Notes under the pieces: generated by a model
Databases searched by the model: none
The model's input: the letters and a program-made list of their open reading frames with translations, nothing else
Told to the model about the DNA's origin: nothing
Made by a program: the position numbers and the translations under genes
Assembly: GCF_964656455.1 (NCBI RefSeq)
Contig: NC_135726.1
Coordinates: 18,549,168 to 18,613,167 of the forward strand
DNA: 64,000 nucleotides
Reading direction: 5' to 3'
Source: Halichoerus grypus
Lineage: Eukaryota > Chordata > Mammalia > Carnivora > Phocidae
Shown: one piece after another, positions 46,401-59,987 of the stretch
How the letters are laid out: every line of letters starts with the position of its first letter
How positions within the stretch are numbered: the first letter of the stretch is position 1

Positions 46401-49400
46401 TAGGAAGAACAGCTGCCACCTCCCTGCTGCCATGGGGATTGTCACCCGGGCTTGGAATGTCTCAGACCTCCTCGAGGAATGCCCTGGGGGCAGGCCCAGC
46501 CCAAGAGGGCAGAGAATAACACAACCTGGTCATTCAGGCACTTTGGCCAGGGACCAGACTTGGACCAGGGCCACCAGGGACTTGCTACAACAACAAGTGT
46601 CCCAAACCAAAGGACCCTACCTGGGCTGCAGGGAGGAGAGCAACTTGCCTGAGGTCCCACAGCAGCAGGGACCCAGGCTCCCCACCCAGGAAGAGTTGAG
46701 GCAGAAGAGCTGACATGGGCTACTCCTGGCCCTCATCCCAGGGTGCCCTCATTCTGTGTCCCACTGCCAGGTACGCTGGAGTGGGGGAGATATACATTAT
46801 CACCTGGAGAGCCAGCCCCCTGGACCCTTTGATGTGGATGCAGAGGGGAAACTCTACGTGACCCAGGAGCTGGACCGAGAAGCCCAGGCTGAGGTGAGGT
46901 GAGGGGGAAGCCAGGAGGGCAGACTGAGGGGTGCCTGGTCACGGTCTGGTTGGCTTCTGGGGGTGTCGCATCCCCCACAGGCACTGAGGCAGTGGAAGAG
47001 CACCCAGAAGAGCTGGAACTGGCCACCAGAAGGGAACGCAGACCTGGGCCAGGCTGGAACTGCCCTTGGCCTTCATCTGAAGCCCCCCACTGCCCACTTC
47101 AGTACGTGCTCCAGGTGCAGGCTCGGAATACCCACGGTGAGGACTACACAGAACCTCTGGAGCTGCGTGTGGTAGTGATGGACGAGAACGACAACGCGCC
47201 TGTCTGCCCCCTACGTGACTCCCCAATCAGCATTCCTGAGCTCAGCCCCCCAGGTGGGCTATGGGCCTTGTTAGGGGATGCGGGAGGGTTGAAGTCCTTA
47301 TGACCCATCCCATTTTGCTCTTCTCTGAGATGGGCCCCTCCTCCACACGAGCTCAGGTTCGGTCCGGCACAGAAGAGGAATGGGTGCAGGGAGGCCTCCA
47401 GACTGGCCTGTGGTCCCACCCAGGTGGGTGCTGTCTTCACAGGCACCAAGGTGACTAGGCTGTTGGCAGAGGACATGGATGCCCCTGGTTCTCCCAATTC
47501 CCACATTGTGTATCAGCTGTTGAGCCCTGAGCCTGAGGAGGGAGCAGACGGAAGAGCCTTCGAGCTGGACTTCACCTCAGGCAGTGTGACGCTGGGGGAT
47601 GCCCCCCTCCGAGCTGGCCAGAACATCCTGCTTCAGGTGATGGCTGCTGACCGAGGAGGAGCTGAGGGCGGTAAGTGCCCGGCGGTGACCCGGGCTCTCT
47701 CCCTCTCTGGTCCTTTCCTGGTCTCTCCAACACGCCCTGTCCTGCCTCAGGCCTCAGCAGCACATGTGAGGTTGCTGTCACAATCACAGACGTCAATGAC
47801 CATGCCCCCGAGTTCACCGTCTCCCAGGTAAGCAGGAACAGGGGAGGAGATCTTGGGAAGCACTGATGAGGGGCTCATGGCCTGTCCCCATCTCTCCAGA
47901 TTGAGCCTGTAAGCCTCCCTGAGAACGCAGAGCCAGGGACTCTGGTGGCCACACTCATGGCCACCGATGCTGACCTTGAGCCTGCCTTCCGCCTCATGGA
48001 CTTTGCCATTGAGGCGGGGGATGTGGAGGGGACCTTCGGCCTCGATTGGGAACCAGACTCCAGTCATGTCCAACTCCGACTCCTCAAGGTAAGGGGCTGG
48101 GGAAGGGGCACACATATACCCACGTGCATGCACCAGGGTGCCATCCCCTGGTCCAAACAGTGACCCAGACCCCATTGGTTCTAGAACCTCAGCTATGAGG
48201 CAGCTTCAAGCCACAAGTTGGTGGTAGTGGTTCGGAGCGTGACAGAATTGGTGGGGCCAGGCCCAGGCCCTGGAGCCACAGCCACAGTGACTGTGCTGGT
48301 GGAAAAGCTGGTGCCACCCCCCAAGTTGGACCAGGAGAGCTACGAGGCCAGCATTCCAGTCAGCACCCCAGCTGGCTCCCTCCTGCTGACTGTCCAACCC
48401 TCAGACCCCGGAAGCAGTCCCCTCAGGTGAGCCAGACGCCCAGCCCTTAGCTGCACTGGACCTCCTCTGCTCCCCAGGGATGACCCCCAGGGCCTCAGAG
48501 GGGACTCACATTATCTATGTTCTGGAATGTTCCTCAAACCATGGCTAATGCCAAGGTTGTGACTTGTGGGTGGGTCAGAGCTAGACGAGTTGGATAGGGC
48601 ATGGAGAGGAGAGTTAGGACTCCATGCAAGTTCAGATGCTGCCTCCCATGCGGTCCTAATGGGCCCTCCCCCATCCCTCACCCAGACTGCAGCACAAGGG
48701 CTCTTCCCTGGCCCCATCCTGTCCCTTTATGGGGTGACCTGAGACTAGTGGAGTTGAGTCAGCCCCCCCGGGCTCTGATATACCCCCCCACAGTATCCGT
48801 GATTCAAGCCCTGTCCCTCAACAAGTCCCTAAAGCTGGGGAGAGAAACTGGCCACCCCGAGTCACAGAGAGGATGTGGAACTTGAGCAGGTCACACGGCC
48901 CTGGGGGGGTCTCTGAGTAAGACCCCATATATGGTCCCAGTGCCTCCCTGCCCCCTCCCCCCGTCTTCTTTGGGCCTCAGGTTCTCCCTGGTCAATGACT
49001 CAGAGGGCTGGCTGTGCATCAAGGAGGCCTCTGGGGAGGTGCACACAGCCCGGCCCCTGCAAGGCGCCCAGCCTGGGGACATGTACACAGTGCTCGTGGA
49101 GGCCCAGTATGAAGGTATGGCCGGGCGGTGGTGGGGCCTCTGGGAGGGAGAGTAAGCCTCGGGCAGACAGAGAGATGGGCAGGGCTGAGCTTCCTTCCCA
49201 GGGTCCTTCCTGGCATCCACCCTGCCCCAGGCAGGAAAGGGGGATGAGGGCCGGGGCCAATGTCGGTCTCTGGGACGCCTGGCGTCTGCTTCCCCTCTCA
49301 GACCACGCTCCTCACTGGACACTTAAAATCCTCCAGCCCTGCCCCTTGGCCCTGGAGGGCCTCTCAGGTGTTGGCTTCAGACATAGGCTAGGAGCAGAGG

Positions 49401-51647
49401 CTGCGGGGCCAGGCAGGTGGAAGGAGTACCTGGGGCTGTGTCTATGGCAGGCGAGGCAGGACGGGAGCCTGAGTGGGACACTGAAGCCAGGTATGGAGGA
49501 CTCTGAATGCCACATTGACCGGATGAAAAGCTGGCCCCGGGGTGGGTATGTCGGGGAGGCGGGTCTCAGCTCTGGGCTGGACTGTCCTGTGGTGCACGAC
49601 AGACCCAGCAGAAGTGAGCGCCCCCAAATCAGGGCATCTCCACATTGTCGGGCCCTGATACCAGTGGGTGGGGAGGGGGCGGGGCAGTGAGGGCAAGCCT
49701 GGCATCCGGAAAGGCACAGAAAGGTCTGGCAGCCGCTTGGATAGTGAAGGGGGCAAGTGCACTGTGAGCAAGAGACAGGTGTGAGGATGCTGCTGGGGAT
49801 GGGGAGGAGGGGTGGAGTAGAGCAGGTGTGGCAGAGACTCAGCAGGGTGAGATCTCGACCTGGGGCTAGCTCAGCACTTCCTCTGCAGATGAGCCGGCAC
49901 TGAGCACCTCTGCAACCCTCGTGATCCACTTTCTGAAGGCCCCGGCTGCCTGGGCCCCCACCCTGCACCCCGTACCCGCCCGACACCTCTGCACACCCCG
50001 CCAGGACCATGGCGTGGTTATCAGTGGACCCGGCGAGGACCCTGGCCTGGCCGGGGGCCATGGCCCCTACAGCTTTGCCCTGGGCCCCAACCCTACGGTA
50101 CAGCGGGATTGGCACCTCCAGGCTCTCAACGGTGTGTGGTGGGGAAATGCGGGACACTGTGGCCAAGGCGGGAGGCGGTGGGGCTCTCGGAAGTGAGATG
50201 GGGCTGGGCCTCGGGTCTGTCCAGGCTAGGGGCTCTGGTCACTGCTCACGGTCCCACAGGTTCCCATGCCTACCTCACCCTGGCCCTGCACTGGGTGGAG
50301 CCACGTGAGCACGCAGTGCCCGTAGTCGTCAGCCACAATGCCCGGACGTGGCAGCTCCAGATCCGAGGTAAGGCCAGGGCGCTGTGTGCCTGCAGTTCCC
50401 CGGGGAGCCGCTGCCATGCAGGGGGAGGGGCTGGGGACACGCGCCTGCGGGTCACGGGGGCTACAGATGCGCGTGCGTGCCTGCGCATGCGTGGCCAGGC
50501 ACACAGATGCCTGCGCTCAGAGGCACGCACAGAGAGGAGTGCCGCACACACATAAATACACGTGTGCCCCAATGTGTGTATTAGCCGGCTGCGCTGGAGC
50601 CTCCCAGCGGCTCGAGAGCCCTCCCCCACCGCCTGCACCTTCCTCCCCTGCCCCCTGTTCCCCCAGTGATTGTGTGTCGCTGCAACGTGGAGGGGCAGTG
50701 CATGCGCAAGGTGGGCCGCATGAAGGGCATGCCCACGAAGCTGTCGGCAGTGGGCATCCTCGTGGGCACCTTGATGGCGATAGGTAATGGATGTTGGGCT
50801 CTTGAGTGGGGGAGGGTGAAGGATGGTTGGAGTGATAGTCTCCAGGTGCACAGTGCCCTATCCCACGGTGTTCCCCAGGGCTGGAGAAGGAACCCCACAA
50901 CTCTCCTAGTCATCATGCTCCTGCTTGGTACTATCCTACTCGTCATCATCATCACTGATGACAGTATTTACTGTTACATTATTATACGTTGACTGTGTAA
51001 TATAGGACTGTCACATTGAATCCCCCCCACAACCTTGTGAGGTAGACTGTGGCATCTCCCCATTTTCCAGATGAGATCCCTGAGGCTCAGAGAGGTTAAG
51101 TGACTTGTCTAAGGTCACACAGCCAGAATGTGGCAGAGCCCAGGTCTTTCCAGCCTAATCCCTTTAGTCCAAGCCTCCCTCTTTATCCCCTTGATTTCTT
51201 TGGCCCTCTAGATTTTTCCCTGGCTGTTTTTTGTTGTTGTTGTTAGTTCTAGCACAATGCTACCATGTGCCTTTTTGTCAGAGTCCATGGGAATAGCTCA
51301 CTGTTTCCCAGATGACTAGCATTGAACCGTTCCCCAGAGAAGGGGGCTTTGGAGGCTGGGGTGTTCTGGACAGCTGCAGGCCCAACAGTCAGGCTTCTTC
51401 TGGCCCCAGGACCACAGTCATACTCACCCGGCGTTGCGGATGCTGTCTAGGAAACCTTGTTTCCTTATTAAATCAATACCAGTAGCAGGGTGGTGGACAA
51501 GTCCCATGGCTCCTTCTGAGAGCTGATCCATCCCTCTTGGGCCCCTCAGGCATCTTCCTCATCCTCATCTTCACTCACTTGACCCTGGCGAGGAAGAAGG
51601 ACCTAAATCAGCCAGTGGACAGCATGCCCCTGAAGGCGGCGGTTTGA
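43439..51647 (+). CDS. CDH16: Cadherin-16 (KSP-cadherin), 17 coding exons
   Basis: Coding exons are 43439-43483, 43768-43851, 44268-44423, 44494-44632, 45014-45172, 45942-46138, 46771-46893, 47103-47253, 47443-47670, 47751-47827, 47900-48088, 48185-48426, 48981-49114, 49889-50131, 50260-50367, 50667-50783 and 51550-51647. They sum to 2490 bp, 829 residues, the human length; all introns are GT-AG. This is a calcium-dependent adhesion protein of kidney and thyroid basolateral membranes. A short signal peptide forms exon 1. Cadherin calcium motifs are seen as LDREEQAEY near residue 86, DENDQVPHF near 118, DENDNAPVC near 328 and DVNDHAPEF near 441. One membrane segment lies at about 784-808, followed by a tail of about 20 residues (RKKDLNQPVDSMPLKAAV). 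The tail has no catenin-binding region, as is known for KSP-cadherin. Confidence 0.96.
44100..44205. repeat. MIR-type ancient SINE in CDH16 intron 2
   Basis: GGCTGTGTGACTTCAGGCAA followed by GAGCCTCAGTTTCCCCACAT. Confidence 0.75.
45540..45725. repeat. Degenerate CCAT/CACC-rich tandem repeat in CDH16 intron 5
   Basis: Imperfect tetranucleotide units (ACCCATCC, CATCCATTCATCC) fill most of this stretch. Confidence 0.8.
50990..51170. repeat. MIR-type ancient SINE, inverted, in CDH16 intron 16
   Basis: GAGGCTCAGAGAGGTTAAGT then GGTCACACAGCCAGAATGTG, the complement of the MIR core. Confidence 0.85.
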
Positions 51648-51866
51648 ATGGTCCAGGCAGCCCCAGCTGGGAGCTTGGCCTCTACCTCCATCTGAGTCCC
51701 CTGGGAGAGGGCCTAGCACTGCCGATCGCCGGGAGCTAGGACAGAGTAGGAGCCCCCTCACCTGCCCTCGGGTGGAGTCAACATCACCAGACAAGTCCGT
51801 AGAGCCTGAACACTGACTTTATGGGCTGCCATGGGAGTGCTCCAAATGGGGCCACGTTTGTCCACC

Positions 51867-51872
51867 AATAAA
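51867..51872 (+). terminator. Poly(A) signal of CDH16
   Basis: Canonical AATAAA 220 bp after the CDH16 stop, followed by a GTGTGTGCG stretch about 50 bp on. Confidence 0.85.
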
Positions 51873-52935
51873 GCCTCAGAGAGCAGGGCGTGGGCTGTGC
51901 CCGCACCTCAGAGTCCTGTGCGTGTGTGCGTTACCCATGTCCTCCTTCATTCCTTTCCCATCTCCTGTGTGCAGAAAGGGCCTAGGGGCTTGAGGGACAA
52001 GCCTGGGTCCCCTACGAGGAGGGACATGGGGGCATCACGTCGGTTCTTGCTGAGAACTTGAGGTTGGAGCAGGATGGGTCATTTCTATGGGCATTTGGAG
52101 ACCACGGCTGCAGACCCTGGATGGGTCCACTCTGACTAGGTGACGGTTGAGGAGGGTGTCCTTTCGAGTGCATTCTGATTTCCAGGACATTTTTGCTAGG
52201 GGAGGGCACCTGTGAGTCTATGTCCTGTGCTTACATGCGCACCACTGCTCTATCTGGAGTCACCTGCACATGGCTGAGCAGAGGTCCCTTAGTCTTAAGA
52301 GGGGTCTGCACAGGAATCGTGAGGGTCTAATAGGGCTGGAACAGGACAGGTGAGGTTGGGGATGGGTCCCTTTGCCCTAGCATAGGCCCTAGCACACCTC
52401 CAGGTTTCATATACAGGATGGTGAGCGCGTGGGGGGTGGGGTCTACAGAAAGTCAGAGAAGGGGAATCACTCAGACAGACAGGAACCCCCGTGGCTCACC
52501 CTGGAGCTGCCCCTGCCCCGAGTGAACCCCTTCCCCTGACCCAAGATTAAGCCATGGCCCTGGTGCCCTGCTGAGCCCTGACCACACCTCCAGGCCGACC
52601 TCCAATCCCTGACCCTTGACTGACCCCAGACGCATGCTGATCCTCCATGCACCCATCCCAACCGTCTCTAGGGAGCCAGGGTGGGACTTGCTGTCCCAGG
52701 CACCTTGAGCTGATGATGGTAAATCACGGGGAAGGGAGAAAAACAACCTCTGTGGGGCCCAGGCCCTATTTTTAGGAGATAATCTCTCCGCTCCTGGCAG
52801 ATTCTGTGGGATGGGGGCCAAGCTCAACCAAGAGAGATGGGGTGGGCATCCTGGCTGGCCTGAAGAGTCTGAGAGACTCACAGAGGATCCCCAGCCCCGG
52901 GCTGAACTCTGAGGCCAGTCCCGCCATCCTGGGCC

Positions 52936-52938
<3 letters not shown>

Positions 52939-52972
<34 letters not shown>
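52939..52972. repeat. (CA)17 microsatellite
   Basis: Uninterrupted CA dinucleotides about 1.1 kb downstream of the CDH16 poly(A) signal. Confidence 0.95.
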
Positions 52973-52976
<4 letters not shown>

Positions 52977-53446
52977 TGAGGTTCTGTGGACTACTGCAGT
53001 CCAAGCAGAGCTTCCTGTCCCTCTCCCAAGATCCTCTACTCAGCCTGCATCCACTTAGAAATCTCCAGGGTGCAAAGCTCTTCAAAGGTGGCATCTCATC
53101 TAATCTTCCCACCAACCTGTGAGGGCAGGATTACTGGCCCCGTTTGCCAGTGAGTTTCTTGAAGTTCAGAGAGGTTAAGGGCTGCAGCTGAGAGTCTTGG
53201 AAGCAGACAAGGTGGGACTGTCTGGCCAAGGTTAGAATTACTTCTCCCCAAGTGTCCACAGCCTTCAGCGGCCTCGGCTCCCATGAGATCCCTGAGAAGG
53301 GCCTTAGATCGTCAGGCCAGCTCCTTCTTGTAAAATTGGGAAAGTGAATCACGAAGAGGTGAAGGGACCTTCCCAAGTCCAGCCATCCGGTGGGATGTAG
53401 CACCTGAGCTGGGACCCTGGCATCACCCCACTCTCTGGGTCTTTAT

Positions 53447-53573
53447 TCTGGATGGATGGATAGGTAGATGGGTAGGTGGGTGGATGAGTGAATGAGTGGA
53501 TGGGAGGGCAGGTTGGTGGATTGTAAATGGGTAAATGGGTGGATAGGTGGATGGGTTGGTAAGCAGATTGGTG
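53447..53573. repeat. Degenerate GGAT/GGGT tandem repeat
   Basis: Imperfect GGATGGATAGGTAGATGGGT units. It is similar in type to the CDH16 intron 5 repeat but reads on the opposite strand. Confidence 0.8.
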
Positions 53574-53989
53574 GGGTACCAACAAAGGAAAGAGTGGATG
53601 ATGACAGGGCAAATTAAGGCACCTGCCCCAGTTTGAGGGCTTTTTTTCTTTGGCCTCCAGGCCCCAGGCCCCAGGCCACCCTCTGATGGTGTCAGTTCTG
53701 GCGCTGACCCTAAGGTACATAATCCCCAGGGACACAGGCTTACTTTCCCTGAGTCTGTGGACATAAGCCTCTCCATGATCCGCAGCCTATTCTATAGAGG
53801 AAAGTGAGGGTCAGAGAGGGGGCATGGCTCCTCCTGGGTCCCAGAGGGAGAGAAACGCAGAGACAGCACTGGTTTGTGGACCTGGCCATGGCTCAGTGAG
53901 TGCTAGTAGAGATTACACCGAGGAGGCAGGCCTCATTCTGCAGGCTGGGCCTAGCTGCTAAGGCAAGGTGAGGAATAACTGGTGGCTCA

Positions 53990-54180
53990 GTGTGGATCCA
54001 TGCTCTGCCTCATCTTTGCGGTGTGTTCCCAGATGAATCACTTCACCTCTCTGAGCCTTGGTTTACTTGTTAATAAAATGGGCCTCACTAAAGTGGAGTT
54101 GTTGAGAGGACTACATGAGATGATCCCCACAAAATGTGTTTAGCACAGCTCTGGGCACACAGCGGGAGTTGAGTACACGT
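53990..54180. repeat. MIR-type ancient SINE
   Basis: CACCTCTCTGAGCCTTGGTT, a TTAATAAAATGGGCCTCACT core, and CAGCTCTGGGCACACAGCGG at the end. Confidence 0.75.
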
Positions 54181-54916
54181 GGCTTTCCCGGGTGCACAGA
54201 CTGGGGGGGTACCCACTGCAGACGCCTATAGCCACCTACTCCCACATTCCCCAGGGGCCCCATGAGGCCCAGGTGTTCGGGAGGGAGTATGAAGGGGAGC
54301 CCCAACTCTAGCCCCCACATGGCCCTGTTGGGTGACCCTGGGCAAGACACCCCCTCTGGCCTTGGCTCCTTGCCAGCTCTAAAGCTCTCTCTGGGGGGTT
54401 GTTGAGGGGTCTCACAGGGTTCAGACTGGTCTGGAGCTTCAGGGAGTCACAGGGTCTGCCCCAGTGGGGAGCTCATGCTCCCCCCTCCCAGGCCCCTTTC
54501 AGAGGCACTGGGCCAGATCAAAGGGACCCAGCACTGAGGATTGGGAGGCGGGCTTGGAAAGAATGTAAACATGAGGATATTTTTAAACTTTTTCCAGCCC
54601 CAGAGATTAGGGCTCTCAAAGGGAGAGGCCCAGAGGTCGGTCTGGCCCTCACTCACAAAGAAACAGTCTGGGGACCTCCATCTCAACCATACCTACCTGT
54701 ACCCACCCCAGGACTCTAGCTTGGGCCTCAGGGAAGTTCTTCCTCTGATCACACCTCCAGAGGTCCTGCTGCTGTGGGATCACGTGTTTCTAATGAGAGG
54801 ACCTAAGAGATGTGGGAGGACCCAAAGGATTTCAAGGGTTATGGGGCCTACCTGGCAGGGCTAGTGTTGAGAGACTGAGCTTGTAGACCCCTTGGCCACC
54901 CTGTCACTCCATCAGG

Positions 54917-54965
54917 CGCACACACATGCATGTGTGTGTGTGTTGTGTGTATGTGTGTGTTTGTG
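54917..54965. repeat. CA/TG-rich microsatellite
   Basis: A short CACACACATG run followed by interrupted TGTGTGTG units. Confidence 0.8.
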
Positions 54966-57900
54966 GGTATGTAAGTTCATATTAAAGTCTGGTCTGCATG
55001 GTGTCACAGTGTGTGAGTGTGCCAGGAACTCACCCCAGCCCCTCCCTTCCTCCCCTGCCCTAGCATCCCTAGCATCCCTCTCCCCAAGACCACTTGGATC
55101 AGTGGCGTTTGGTGGGGAGTGAAGCTGACAGGAGGTAGCTCGACGGGAAGATGAGGAGGGCAAGGGGGCTGGGAGCAGAGGGCTGAGGAAGCTGGGGGAG
55201 GGGCCGGGGCCGGGTCTGAGCCATGCAGTGAGTCAGGCTGTGGGAGCTTCAGGGGCCACTGACGTGGTGGTGGGGGTGGGAGAGGGTTGCTTCCCCCCCC
55301 AGGTATCGCAGTGACTCAGGAACTTGGACACAAAGCTCCCTCCATCTCCCCACTCTGGGTGTCACGGTGACGCTCACCCTGGGTCCTATGGCAACAGCCT
55401 CTTCCTCTGAGTGATGCCGCCACCCTCACACGCTCGTGCGACAGAGTGGAGCACCCACAGGAGTGTCACAGGGAGCCTCACAGAGGGGACTCAGTCACAA
55501 CATGCCGCCCTACCTTGTGATCATATCCCAGGGACTCCCACAGCCTTACCCCGTCCACATCCCCGCTATTTGGGAAGTCACAGGGTCAGAGTTCGCGGGA
55601 GTATTTGATAGCCAGGCCCGGCTCTGGTTACCAGGACAACGAGGGGCTCCAGCCCCAGGAGAGGCCTTGCTGGATGTTTGCCAGGCTTCAGGGGGCCGCT
55701 GTGCCACCTCGTCCTGCTTCTGGACCCAGAGAGGGACAAGTGAGCAGCTCCAGGTCACACGGCTCCTCAGTGGAGGGCAGGCTTCAGGACAGGCCTCAAC
55801 AAGGCGGCGTGCTGCCTTCCAGAGCCCATCCACTGAGGCAGCAGAGGCAGAGGACCAGGCCTGGTGCTGTCTCCTAAGATGCTGCGGGACTTCAGGCCCA
55901 GGATGGTGCGGGAGCCGGATGGGGCGGAACTGCTGGCGCAGGGGGCCTGGTACTTGCCTGAAGATGTCGCTGTGTTGTCCCCGTGTGCATGCCCAGTCGC
56001 AGGGACTGTTGCTATTCTTACCTACTTAGCGGTGGCCGCAGGGTCAAAGATAGTGGCTGGGTGGGAGGGAGTCATAAGCACCAGTCCCTTATCTGACACA
56101 TTCTCTGGAAACTTGGCAGGGGCTGCCAGGCTTTGGGGGCCTGGGTAGGGGGCAATGAGATGGTCACATGGACAGGATGGGGGGATGGGCTCACTTGGGA
56201 CAAGGCTTGCGGCATCTGTCTCTCCCACAGCCAGGCAAGGTCCCATCAGAAGTGGGACTTCCAGTGGGACTTCCTATGCGGTCATTAAGACCCGCAGGTC
56301 ATTCTCAGCTTCCTACCCAGTCCCAACCATAATACACGACCCCGGAGTTTCTGATGCCCCGGAAGACAATGTGTTGGGTTCCCCGGTGAGGCCGTAGGCG
56401 GGGGCTGCCTCTAGGGGGAGAGCACTGTATCGTGAGCTGCAGAAGCCCAGTTGGCCACGGTCCTGCCCACGTCTAGGCTGTGTGACTTTGTGCAAGTTGC
56501 TTCGCCTCTCTGAGATTCAGTTTCCTCATCCCTTTCCTAAGCTGTTGTAAGAACGACAAAGTCCAGTAGGTAGGAATTCGGGCCGAGGGCTGCGGATGTG
56601 TGTGTGCACGTGAGCGCGCATGGACGCTAGGGTGGGCCGCCAGGATGGGGAGAGGGAGGCACACAGGCTCCCCACCCTGGAGACTCCCGCCTCATGGATT
56701 TTCCATTGGCACGTCGGCACCCTCTCCCCCAAAATAGGCCCTAAGAGCCGTGTGCGACAGAGCCCAGACTGAGGGGACTTTTTTTAGCAGCCCTTTGATT
56801 GTCAGCTCTCAAACGGCCACTATTTCAAGCCCCAACGCCTATAGGAGTAGGGCCAAGTGGGGGCTGCGGTCAGTTCAGTGGGCCTGGCTGGCTCCTGGAA
56901 GGCCGCCCCTGGGGGCCAGCCCCGCCCTCTGACACCCAGCATTGCCTACGGGGGGAGCACAGCATCCCCTGTGTATTGGGCTGAGGGCTTGTCCGTCCAC
57001 CTCCAGGGAAGCTGCAGACCTGGCAAAAACCAACCTCATTTATAGAGCTCACCCCGAAGGCCACTGGCTACCGCGGCCAAGAGAAGAGCACATTGTGGGG
57101 ATTAACTTAGATAATAAGAGCAAAGCCCTTACTTAGCGTAGGGGTTGGCACATCCCTGGCCCTGAGAAAATGAGAATAGCTACTATTATTTATGTTGTCA
57201 TTACAGCTACAGTCACTCTTGGTTTTGCTGTTACAGTAACATTTTTTATCAGGTTTCCTTCCAGTCTTTTTACTTAAAATGTATTTATGTTTCTGAGTTC
57301 GGGTAATAATACTCCTCCCTCCACACAACTGGTTTCTGCAGAAAGGAACCCCTCCGACTTGGTTGGGGTGTTCCTCTCTGCATTCTGGACCGCTGAGACC
57401 ATTTCAGAATGTCTGTGGTATGCCCACAGCCTCTGTCATCTCAAATGCCATCAACCCCTGCCCTCGTAGGGTTTCAGGGCCCCAGACACGGAAAGTCAAG
57501 TTCTAGATGCTGGATCCCCAGATGGCTCCTGCACCTGGGTTCTAGAACCCTCCAGTTGGAACCTAAGGAAATGGGCTTGTTTCCACAGTTAGAAGTGAGG
57601 AAGAATTTTCTAGCTGTTCAGATGCAAAAGATTTGGCAATGGGTCACGAGGAGAAATGAAGATGCTCTCGGCCTTCTGATCATAGTTAGTGGGGGGGGCG
57701 GTGATGGGGTGGGCTGCCAAGAAGAAGGGAAGAGGAGATGGGGTACAAAGCCAGATTCTGGGAAGTGGCTGGGAAGGGAGAGAAAGGGAGAGTGGCTAAG
57801 CAGGCTTCCCACTTCCCTTCTGGGGTCATTTCCCAGCAGGGCAGCAAGGTCAGCTGGGACTGGGGGTCACATGTTCCACCCTTGCCCCAAGTGGTTACTG

Positions 57901-59746
57901 CACAAGGTGAGACTTCCTCGTTACCCGAAGCACAGAAATAGGTCCCAGGTGATGGCCAGTGATCCGTGCCCAGAACCGCCAGGGTTATTCTGAGAGTGGC
58001 AGGCACAGAGCCAGGCCAGGCTTGCTGAAACGGGACCGAGCTGGAAGTGGCATCCTTGGCCTGAGGGCTCACCCTGCCCTTTCAGGAATCCTGAAAGGGG
58101 TGTGGGGACTGAAGCCATATGCAGGCCAACCCTCAAGAGGTGGGCTTCGAATCCTGACTCGGCCATGGGATCTTGGGCAAGCCACTTAGCATCTCCGAGC
58201 ACCAGCGTCCTTCTCAAATGATAGGGACCTTGATCCCTGCCTCTCAGGATAGTTGAGAGAACTCTGTGAAGCTGACAGATGGTGCTAAATTGATGTGGGC
58301 ATCTCCATTTCAACTGTCCCAGAGCGCAAGCCCAGGGGTCCAGAGAAGGCAAGCGCCTTGTCTGCGTAGCCCACCGGCTAACGGGCCTCTTACCCACCAA
58401 TCTGAAGGAGTCAGAGTCAGGCACAAAAGCACGTTTCTGGAAGGGCTTGTGGGGATTTTCCAGGAAAAACTCCATCCAACTGGAGAATTCCATTCCCAGC
58501 CCTGCTGCCCAGGGCTCAGGGTAAGGAGGGGATGCTCTGGCTCATTCTGGTTCTGTCCAACTCCCACTCCTCGCCCGCAAAGCCCAGGTCAGGGTGCCTC
58601 AAACCATAATCTTCTGCTGTTTGCCTGAGGCCCCAAGGTCCCACTCAAGGGTCCTCCCCTGACCCCTCATCCCTTCCAGGGGCTCTCCCCTTCCTTCATC
58701 CAACGTGTCCTAGCATTTTCCCTGGAGCCAGCCCCTGCCTTCAGGGTCAGCCCCGATGGACAGGGACGAGCCGGCCTGGGGGCCGCTGACTGGGGAAGAG
58801 ATGGCCCTTGACCTGGCTCAGGGGGTGGGAGTTGACAAAGGCAGCCGGAGTAGGGAAGGATAGCCAGGCTGGGACAACTGCCAGGAAAATCTCAGAGGAC
58901 TGGGACATGCTGTAACATACTGTGACATTTCCGTGAGGCTGGAGCACAGGTTTGAGGGAGTCTGATGGGCACCATAGTCAAGGGTGGGAATTGAACTGAA
59001 CCCAGTTATTTGTTGAGCTGGAATTGGAACCCCGTTGCTTCCCCAGCCCAGACCTCTTTCTTCTCAGCTACCCCCACCAGGGTTTTCCCTGCATTTGGCC
59101 AGGGTGGGGTCCTCTCGGTGGGGAGGGCCAGGCTGGCAAATAGGAATCTCAAGACATAACATGCAAGGTATTACAGCTGGGCCCAGGGGGACCCGGCTCA
59201 CTTTGCCACAATGTAGCCACCCTCTGGGATATTTCTGCACCCACAAAACGTACTTTCTGCCCATAAAGTTCCCCGGTGGTGATAAGACACTGAGCTCTGC
59301 TGAGAGCAAAGCTTTTGTAGGGTCCCAGCAGGGCCCTGGGCACACCCAGGCCCACTCTATCATTTTATCTCAACTTCAGCCTAGCACCTGTCCCTTATCC
59401 AGCTTCAGCCACCATCTCCTCCCCTGGGGAGGGGAACAGGGCTCCCTTCCACCCTGCAGGCTGGCGCCAAAGTTTATGAGCCAGTGCAGAAGCCTCTGAG
59501 AGCCATACGGGTGGAAAAAGTTACCCGGTTCTAAATCAGCCAGCCTCTGGGTGATCTCATCCCCTTCCCAATATAGTCACAGTCCCCTCCTCCACTGGCA
59601 GCCCCTGGCCCATGGGCTAAGTCACGAGGGAGCTGCTGGAGGGGCATGTGTGAGGGCTGGGGGTGGGGGGAGGGAAGGATTTCAACTTAGGGTCACACTG
59701 TACATTCTGTTTCATAATGTGATTTCCCACCCCACCCCCCACTTAC

Positions 59747-59987
59747 AGTATTTCCATTTAGCAATTTCCCATCTAATAATAAAGATCTTCCACCATCACT
59801 TCTTTTCACTGTCTCTTTAAAGTCCACCCGACTTTGCACCAGAATCTCTTTGTCCAGTATGTTGAGCAAGGCCATGTCAGCGGTGTCCACTTTCTCTTTC
59901 TTACCAGCACCAGGGCCATGGCCATATTTGTCCAGCCCCCTTTCTGCAGTTGCCTGGTCCGCGCTCTCTGATACATTCGGACAGGTG
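59747..59987 (-). other. Unassigned exon-like open frame
   Basis: A 241-bp minus-strand segment is bounded by a good acceptor (CTCTCCTGCCCAG) and a consensus donor (GTAAGTG), and one frame stays open throughout (80 codons, within a 131-codon frame). The peptide is lysine- and acid-rich (for example DKYGHGPGAGKKEKVDTAD and MALLNILDKEILVQSR) and not low-complexity. I do not recognise it. It could be a novel exon, a processed-pseudogene fragment or chance. Confidence 0.3.
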
